From contig CAYOWC010000173.1 in the NCBI GenBank assembly GCA_964407525.1, forward strand, positions 1 through 10,420: a stretch of DNA of 10,420 nt. The letters run 5' to 3'. The first letter of the stretch is position 1, and each line of letters opens with the position of its first letter. The notes beneath the pieces are model-generated. The model made no database searches. It saw only the letters and a list, made by a program, of their open reading frames with translations, and had not been told where the DNA came from. The translations under genes were made by a program, and so were the position numbers. Positions 6,360-10,420 of the stretch are shown one piece after another. Source of the DNA: DUZB01 sp964407525 (GTDB lineage Bacteria > Desulfobacterota > DSM-4660 > Desulfatiglandales > Desulfatiglandaceae).

Positions 6360-6635
6360 TCAGTTGAGGGGATACCCTCGCCACGCCGTTCCAAGCTTTC
6401 CTGCTTCAAAGAGGATTTTGAATTCCGATAGCAGGGCATTTGTGGCCTGCTCCAGCATAAGTACGTCTAATTCGGAAATGAGATTCATGTCCAATGCTCT
6501 AATCGCTTCTTCCAGATCCTGGAATTGGGTCAGGGATTCTTCTACCTCGTGTTTATCCTGTATCATACCGTGCACATCAATTATGGTTCCAACACAGTTC
6601 TGTACTCGCATACGGTATTTATCCGTTATATTCAT
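6360..6635 (-). CDS. Small helical protein of unknown function (91 aa), last gene of the pilT cluster
   Basis: I do not recognise a family. The 91-aa protein is hydrophilic and acidic in its middle (for example KHEVEESLTQFQDLEEAIRAL, about 28-48) and looks mostly alpha-helical, with leucine spacing that could allow a coiled coil or helical bundle. A single Cys is at residue 14 and no membrane segment or signal is visible. A strong ribosome-binding site GAGGG lies just before the ATG at 6635, which is why I accept it as real despite its size. It follows the zinc-ribbon/receiver-like gene by 63 bp on the same strand and is probably co-transcribed with the PilT cluster. It may be a partner or regulator in that system; that is an inference from position only. 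Confidence 0.72.
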   Translation of the reverse strand: MNITDKYRMRVQNCVGTIIDVHGMIQDKHEVEESLTQFQDLEEAIRALDMNLISELDVLMLEQATNALLSEFKILFEAGKLGTAWRGYPLN

Positions 6636-6698
6636 TTTGCCCTCGTGAATTTGAAATCCTCCGCGTTTCCTTCCAAGTGTTATATATGTGGATATGTA

Positions 6699-7370
6699 TC
6701 AAATTTTACCAAGTTCTTCAAGTGTATTAGAAAAAACCCTGTAAAGCATTTGCTGATCAGAAATTGCAGGTACCAGGACGTCTGTTATTTTACCCAAATC
6801 CTGGCTGTTCACTACAATATTTGCGCTCAAGGTAAAATCCATCATGACATCATTACGTTTAAACCTTTCACCAAACAGGACAAAAATCATTTGCCTCCGC
6901 ACTGACATGGGTAGATGATTCAGAAAATCAAGGATCGGGTTTCTTTCGAGCGGGATGTCATTAAATATGTCAGACATGATGACAAGGTCAAAGTTGTTGA
7001 ATCGCATCATGTTTATGGCTTTTCTCGGGGTTTCTGCCTGGATAAATCGGTAATCCAGTTCTTCGACGGAGGTTTTCAAGACATTGGCCTTGTGTTCATT
7101 ATTGCACATAACAAGCGCGAGATTTTTTCCGTCTTTCAATGAATCAATCATGAGATCTTCTTCATTGTTGTTATAATCGGCATTCAAAGAATCACTCTGG
7201 TCTTCTCGGGATTCTTGCTGAAGAGGCTTTGTTTCAGGCTCCGGTGAAGTCGTATCAAAGACAACCTTTTCGTGGCATCTCGGACAACTGACGCTTACTC
7301 TCTGGCCTTTCGGAATTTTGTCATCCGGAATATTCAGTTTAGCAGAGCAGTTGTTGCATAGAATTTCCAT
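6699..7370 (-). CDS. MJ0042-type zinc-ribbon protein with degenerate receiver domain
   Basis: The 223-aa product begins with a zinc ribbon of the MJ0042/zinc_ribbon_4 type: MEILCNNC has C5 and C8, and VSCPRC has C29 and C32, a CxxC-x20-CxxC layout. A Glu/Gln/Asn-rich linker (about 41-80) leads to a receiver-like alpha/beta domain (about 82-203). In this domain the phosphorylation machinery is missing: the first strand ends in CNN (89-91) instead of an acidic pair; the third, FDLVIMSD, has S133 where the phospho-acceptor Asp is expected; and the lysine of the last strand appears replaced by Asn (NIVVNSQ). It therefore probably acts as a phosphorylation-independent protein-interaction module. 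ATG 7370 is preceded by GAGGA at about 8 nt. It lies downstream of the two PilT-family ATPases, across a heptamer repeat array, so a role in controlling pilus retraction or surface sensing is plausible but unproven. Confidence 0.85.
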   Translation of the reverse strand: MEILCNNCSAKLNIPDDKIPKGQRVSVSCPRCHEKVVFDTTSPEPETKPLQQESREDQSDSLNADYNNNEEDLMIDSLKDGKNLALVMCNNEHKANVLKTSVEELDYRFIQAETPRKAINMMRFNNFDLVIMSDIFNDIPLERNPILDFLNHLPMSVRRQMIFVLFGERFKRNDVMMDFTLSANIVVNSQDLGKITDVLVPAISDQQMLYRVFSNTLEELGKI

Positions 7371-7435
7371 AGGTTATTTCCTCAAGCTGTTTGATGCATT
7401 TCTGTTGCTTTAAAAGAGAGAATCTGCACTATTTT

Positions 7436-7596
7436 TTCTGACTTCTGACTTCTGACTTCTGACTTCTGTCTTCTGACTTCTGTCTTCTGTCTTCTGTCTT
7501 CTGTCATCTGACTTCTGACTTCTGACTTCTGACTTCTGTCTTCTGACTTCTGACTTCTGACTTCTGTCTTCTGTCTTCTGTCATCTGACTTCTGAC
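7436..7596. repeat. 23-unit heptanucleotide tandem array with a 77-bp higher-order period
   Basis: Twenty-three uninterrupted 7-bp units (TTCTGAC, TTCTGTC and ATCTGAC on the plus strand) run from 7436 to 7596. Writing the variants as A, T and a, the order is AAAATATTTTa / AAATAAATTTa / A. This is two 11-unit (77-bp) blocks, each ending in three T units and the rare a unit, so the array grew by block duplication as well as single-unit slippage. It lies between the PilT/PilU-like gene and the zinc-ribbon gene. A 75-codon frame (7382-7609, minus) runs through it, starting immediately after the upstream stop and ending inside the next ribosome-binding region. Its repetitive Arg/Lys/Ser/Gln/Glu product is most simply explained by the shortage of stops in the heptamer, so I do not list it as a gene. 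Confidence 0.95.
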
Positions 7597-7609
7597 TTCC
7601 ATTCTTCAT

Positions 7610-8770
7610 TTAGCTTCCGTAATCCGTGTCGATAGATAGATCCTGGATTTCAGTGGTTTTTTCGCCCCTTTCAGATTTGATGGAATCAATGGCTCTGCCC
7701 ATCAAGGCGCGTCTTGATGAATAGGCCATGGCGGTTTCTTCATCCACTTGTTCACGCTTGTAGAGTTCGGCTATGCATTGATCAAATGTCATCATTCCGA
7801 ATGCTTTGCCGGCTTCAATAATTTCATAAAAGGTCTTACCTTCCGATTCCCCATTCAAGATGGTATCTTTTACCCGTAGATTGGTTCCCATGATCTCAAA
7901 GGCTGCTATACGACCTCCTCCCTTTTTAGGCAGAAGCCTCTGACAGACAATCCAGCGAATAGTTTCGGCAAGTCGTATTCGGATCTGTTTTTCCTCTTCT
8001 TGTTCAAACATGCCCACTATTCGGCTGATAGTTTGTCCGGCATCAACCGTATGGAGGGTGCTCACCACGAGGTGCCCGGTTTCTGCAGCTGAAAGGCCAA
8101 TTTCAACGGTTTCCTTGTCTCTCATTTCCCCCACCAGGATGACCTTCGGGGCCTGTCGTAGTGCGGCTCTAAGTCCGGAAGCAAAAGAGTCAAAATCTTC
8201 TCCCAATTCCCTCTGGTTGAAGGTGGCTTTCTTCTGTGTGTGAACAAACTCTACAGGGTCTTCCAGGGTGATAAGGTGAATCGCCTTCTTCTCATTGAGC
8301 TCATTTAAGAAAGCTGCCAACGATGTTGTTTTTCCGCTTCCCGTAGATCCTGTGACAAGGATAAACCCATTTTTTTCCCCTGTCATTTTGTTGAATGCTG
8401 TTGGAAGCTTCAGGTCTTGCAATGTAGGGACCCGGCTTTGAAGCTGGCGCATGACTATGGAGTAAAAGCCTTTTTGAGAGAATATATTGACTCGAAATCT
8501 GGCTTTTCCCGCAAGCTGGTAGGACAAGTCGCACGAGCCTTCCGTCAATAGAATCTTTGTCAGACGACGGTCTCCATCAATCAAGGCAAGAGCGAGCATT
8601 TCCGTTTGAAACGGCGTCAGTTTTCCGATGGGCGGATCTGTTTCCACGGGCATCAGTTGCCCGGCCGATTCGACCTGAAGTGGTTTGTCAACCGTGAAAT
8701 TGAGGTCTGAAACATCACTATATGATCTCAACATGGTCGTAAGTATTGTATCTAACTGATGTTTTTTCAT
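7610..8770 (-). CDS. PilT/PilU-family type IV pilus retraction ATPase (paralogue)
   Basis: A 386-aa hexameric secretion-superfamily ATPase of the PilT/PilU branch, which powers type IV pilus retraction from the cytoplasmic base of the pilus. It has the N-terminal PAS-like domain (to about 120), Walker A GSTGSGKT (141-148), the Asp box LITLEDPVEFVH (166-177), Walker B VILVGEMRD (210-218) and the His box AETGHLVVSTLHT (229-241), so the catalytic set is complete. The N-terminal domain is more diverged than in the adjacent PilT, and the C-terminus runs on for about 60 residues with an acidic tail (EIQDLSIDTDYGS) where PilT has AIRNLIRE-type signatures; this is typical of PilU-like paralogues. The start ATG at 8770 has AGAGG about 8 nt upstream. 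It lies 38 bp downstream of pilT in the same direction. PilU proteins usually need PilT to function, consistent with the pair. Confidence 0.92.
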   Translation of the reverse strand: MKKHQLDTILTTMLRSYSDVSDLNFTVDKPLQVESAGQLMPVETDPPIGKLTPFQTEMLALALIDGDRRLTKILLTEGSCDLSYQLAGKARFRVNIFSQKGFYSIVMRQLQSRVPTLQDLKLPTAFNKMTGEKNGFILVTGSTGSGKTTSLAAFLNELNEKKAIHLITLEDPVEFVHTQKKATFNQRELGEDFDSFASGLRAALRQAPKVILVGEMRDKETVEIGLSAAETGHLVVSTLHTVDAGQTISRIVGMFEQEEEKQIRIRLAETIRWIVCQRLLPKKGGGRIAAFEIMGTNLRVKDTILNGESEGKTFYEIIEAGKAFGMMTFDQCIAELYKREQVDEETAMAYSSRRALMGRAIDSIKSERGEKTTEIQDLSIDTDYGS

Positions 8771-8808
8771 TTTACGAACCTCTTTATCAGAAACTGACTT
8801 TCCACTGT

Positions 8809-9891
8809 TTATACATCCGTAAAATCAACAGGCGGGTTTTTCAGAAACGGTAGGAATTTTGTTTTATCATTTGATTTGGCGTACGCATCGTCCGGGCTGA
8901 TAATTTTCTTGCTTAAATGCTGCATAATTGCATCATCCAGCGTTTGCATTCCGTATTTCATCCCGGTCTGAATCATAGATGGAATTTGAAAGGTTTTTCC
9001 TTCTCTGATAAGATTTCTGACTGCTGGATTGGCAATCATGATTTCAAGGGCCGCAACACGTCCCTTTTTGTCTATCCTTTTGAACAGGTTTTGTGCAACG
9101 ACGGCCCTCAGACCGTCTGAAAGGGTATTGCGTATCTGGGCCTGTTCACTGGCTGGAAACACCTCTATGATTCTGTCCACGGTCTTGGCTGCGCTGCTTG
9201 TGTGGAGTGTTCCGAATACCAGGTGACCGGTAGCCGCCGCTTCAATAGCCAGGGCGATGGTTTCCAGATCTCGCATTTCCCCAACAAGAATGATGTCAGG
9301 ATCTTCCCTTAAGGCCCCTCTTAATGCGGCCGAAAAGGATTGGGTGTGTAACCCCACTTCCCGGTGATTGACAATTGCCTTATCGCTCTGATGAACAAAT
9401 TCAATAGGGTCTTCAACCGTAAGAATGTGATCTTTTCTTGTCTTATTGGCCTCATCAATGATCGCCGCCAAAGTTGTTGATTTTCCGCTGCCGGTTGGCC
9501 CGGTGACCAGCACCAGCCCCCTTGGCAGAGAAGCAAGCCTTCTTATGACGGTGGGCAATCCCAATTGGTCACAGGTCAGGATATCTGAAGGAATTTCCCT
9601 GAAAACTGCGCCAACTCCGTTTTTTTGCTGAAAGAAATTGGCTCGGTAGCGTGCAAGGGATGGGATTTCATACGCAAAGTCAACGTCGCCCGTTTCTTCA
9701 AAGACCTTCACTTTCTCTTCCGGAGCTATTTCATAGAGCAGCGCCTTGAGGCTGTCATTTTCAAGCACCTTGTATTTGACTCTTTCCAGATCACCGTGTA
9801 TTCGCAAGGCAGGTTGCTGCCCTGACATAAGATGAAGGTCTGATGCGCCTTGGTCATGCATCAGTTTGAAAAAGGCGTCTATTTGTGCCAT
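8809..9891 (-). CDS. pilT: Type IV pilus retraction ATPase PilT
   Basis: PilT is the hexameric motor that depolymerises type IV pili, giving twitching motility and DNA uptake. The 360-aa product has the family's normal length. Visible in order are DQGASDLHLMSGQQPALRIHG (13-33), the PAS-like domain to about 110, Walker A GPTGSGKS (131-138), the Asp box TVEDPIEFVH (158-167), Walker B DIILVGEMRDLET (199-211), the His box AATGHLVFGTLHT (219-231), and the retraction signature NPAVRNLIREGKTFQI (288-303, corresponding to AIRNLIRE), followed by GMQTLDDAI (314-322). The latter distinguishes PilT from the PilB extension motor. ATG 9891 is preferred over TTG at 9903 because a consensus GGAGGT sits 5 nt upstream. 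It is first in a likely minus-strand operon with the PilU-like gene, the zinc-ribbon protein and the 91-aa protein. No other pilus genes (pilA, pilB, pilC, pilM-Q) are in the window. Confidence 0.97.
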   Translation of the reverse strand: MAQIDAFFKLMHDQGASDLHLMSGQQPALRIHGDLERVKYKVLENDSLKALLYEIAPEEKVKVFEETGDVDFAYEIPSLARYRANFFQQKNGVGAVFREIPSDILTCDQLGLPTVIRRLASLPRGLVLVTGPTGSGKSTTLAAIIDEANKTRKDHILTVEDPIEFVHQSDKAIVNHREVGLHTQSFSAALRGALREDPDIILVGEMRDLETIALAIEAAATGHLVFGTLHTSSAAKTVDRIIEVFPASEQAQIRNTLSDGLRAVVAQNLFKRIDKKGRVAALEIMIANPAVRNLIREGKTFQIPSMIQTGMKYGMQTLDDAIMQHLSKKIISPDDAYAKSNDKTKFLPFLKNPPVDFTDV

Positions 9892-9911
9892 GATAACCTC
9901 CAATATTTTTA

Positions 9912-9978
9912 ATTATAGCCAAAAAAAGTTGAAATCCCCAATCCATTCTCATTATACACAGCAATAATCTCTATTCAA
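9912..9978 (-). promoter_or_regulatory. Candidate promoters for the pilT cluster
   Basis: On the minus strand TTGAAT (9973-9978) stands 16 nt before a perfect TATAAT (9951-9956). A second perfect TATAAT lies nearer the gene at 9912-9917 but its -35 region (TTGGGG at 18 nt) is poor. The first pair would start transcription about 9944, giving a leader of roughly 50 nt before the pilT ATG at 9891. Confidence 0.45.
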
Positions 9979-10255
9979 CAATAAAATGTACGAGGGAATT
10001 CCAGTTAAATGTTCTTTTTGTTGACAAAGAGTAGCCTATTCTATACGTTCCAACCCATTGAGCCCGAAAATGAAAGATGATCGGCTGATTATTGACGACA
10101 TCTATTCAGTGGCAGTTCTTTTTTTGAATAGCAATATCAACCTTTTGAAGTGGCGCCGCCTGGATCGATAGTGAACGGGACGGATGCACTGAAAGGTCTT
10201 TTTAGCTTGTTGGGAGAGATAAGATTTTTCCGACGAGTATTGAATTATTTTTGAA

Positions 10256-10290
10256 AAGGTCTTTCTACATACTGGAAGGGCCTTTTTTTT
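10256..10290 (+). terminator. Intrinsic terminator on the plus strand without an assigned gene
   Basis: AAGGTCTTTC (10256-10265) pairs with GAAGGGCCTT (10275-10284), using two G-U pairs, around a 9-nt loop, followed by six further T residues (10285-10290). Stem plus T-run is a standard rho-independent terminator. No convincing plus-strand gene lies between it and the minus-strand pilT cluster, so it must serve an unrecognised small transcript or a 5' leader of the gene starting at 10392. The reverse strand has only a short T-run and is a weaker terminator. Confidence 0.75.
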
Positions 10291-10391
10291 AGAGAGGCCT
10301 TAAAAAATCTAACCTCTCAAAAAGCCTCTTGAAGGCTTTCTCAGAGATTATTAACTGTTTACTGAAATTTTTTTAGAAAGGAGAACGAATT

Positions 10392-10420
10392 ATGGGTATC
10401 AAAAAAAATACAATCAACTA
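10392..10420 (+). CDS. N-terminal fragment of a gene running off the right edge
   Basis: AAGGAG with 8-9 nt spacing precedes an ATG at 10392. The nine complete codons visible read MGIKKNTIN. The basic start could be a signal or DNA-binding N-terminus, but too little is present to say. Its upstream DNA holds an intrinsic terminator and two hairpins, which could form a regulatory leader for it. Confidence 0.5.

Larger units (their letters stand above)
9904..10391. other. 488-bp intergenic region with a possible plus-strand leader or small RNA
   Basis: No strong protein gene is present. The left part carries the pilT promoters on the minus strand. On the plus strand TTGACA is perfect at 10021-10026, but the best -10 (TATACG, 10042-10047) is only 15 nt away, so promoter status is uncertain. 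Two tiny frames follow: 23 codons from ATG 10009 and 33 codons from ATG 10070 (to 10171), neither with a convincing ribosome-binding site. An intrinsic terminator lies at 10256-10290. After it come GAGAGG/CCTCTC (10292-10297, 10313-10318) and AAAGCCT/AGGCTTT (10321-10327, 10333-10339) hairpins before the next gene. The region could encode a small RNA or an attenuated leader; nothing identifies a known riboswitch class. Confidence 0.4.

Noticed and set aside
6366..6379. GAGGG-GATA-CCCTC hairpin as a terminator for the kinase and pilT transcripts
   Set aside because: Only 5 bp, no T-run, and it lies inside the coding region of the 91-aa gene.
7436..7596. CRISPR array
   Set aside because: Units are 7 bp with no spacers and there are no cas genes.
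7382..7609. 75-codon frame through the heptamer array as a protein gene
   Set aside because: The product is a simple translation of the heptamer, whose units contain few stops; the composition is what noncoding repeat would give. Kept as a finding because of its exact fit between two genes.
10070..10171. 33-codon plus-strand frame, and a 23-codon frame from 10009
   Set aside because: No convincing ribosome-binding site and too short to judge; noted only as content of the intergenic region.

Overview
The window looks like a chromosomal segment of a mesophilic Gram-negative bacterium, most likely a Desulfobacterota (deltaproteobacterial) lineage. The reasons are the moderate GC content, Shine-Dalgarno-led genes, the PilT/PilU pair next to an MJ0042-type zinc-ribbon protein, and interspersed repeats of the 'cgcaaagacgcaaag' kind that I associate with such genomes. 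This assignment is an inference from style and not from a marker gene.

Layout from left to right. 1-380 has no convincing gene; it holds repeat debris, including three copies of a ttccggttga motif. 381-2037 (minus strand) carries a family-2 glycosyltransferase downstream of surE, the two separated by a roughly 150-bp inverted-repeat element. 2038-2231 is a divergent regulatory region with a perfect 14-bp inverted repeat. 2232-3215 (plus) encodes a membrane-anchored protein of unknown function, convergent with a TPM-domain exported protein (3220-3855, minus). A divergent promoter region then leads to a stand-alone GAF-domain protein (4048-4563, plus). A tRNA-Arg(CCT) gene (4613-4689, minus) has a near-consensus promoter that overlaps the apparent ATG of the next gene. 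That gene is an ADP-ribose-pyrophosphatase-like Nudix hydrolase, translationally coupled to a GHMP sugar kinase (4760-6354, plus).

6360-9891 (minus) is a candidate four-gene type IV pilus retraction cluster. In transcription order it contains pilT, a PilT/PilU paralogue, a 23-unit heptanucleotide tandem array, a zinc-ribbon plus degenerate-receiver protein, and a 91-aa helical protein. 9904-10391 is a long intergenic region with pilT promoters on one strand. On the other strand it has an intrinsic terminator with no obvious gene in front of it, followed by the ribosome-binding site and first codons of a gene running off the right edge.

The genes mostly look like ordinary chromosomal housekeeping: envelope glycan synthesis, nucleotide clean-up, sugar phosphorylation and twitching motility. 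I did not find a defence system, CRISPR array, prophage or intact transposon. The most interesting signals are the heptamer array lodged between two motility genes, whose length could in principle set where ribosomes terminate; the degenerate receiver protein beside the retraction ATPases; the overlap of a tRNA promoter with the Nudix start; and the orphan terminator/leader at the right end.
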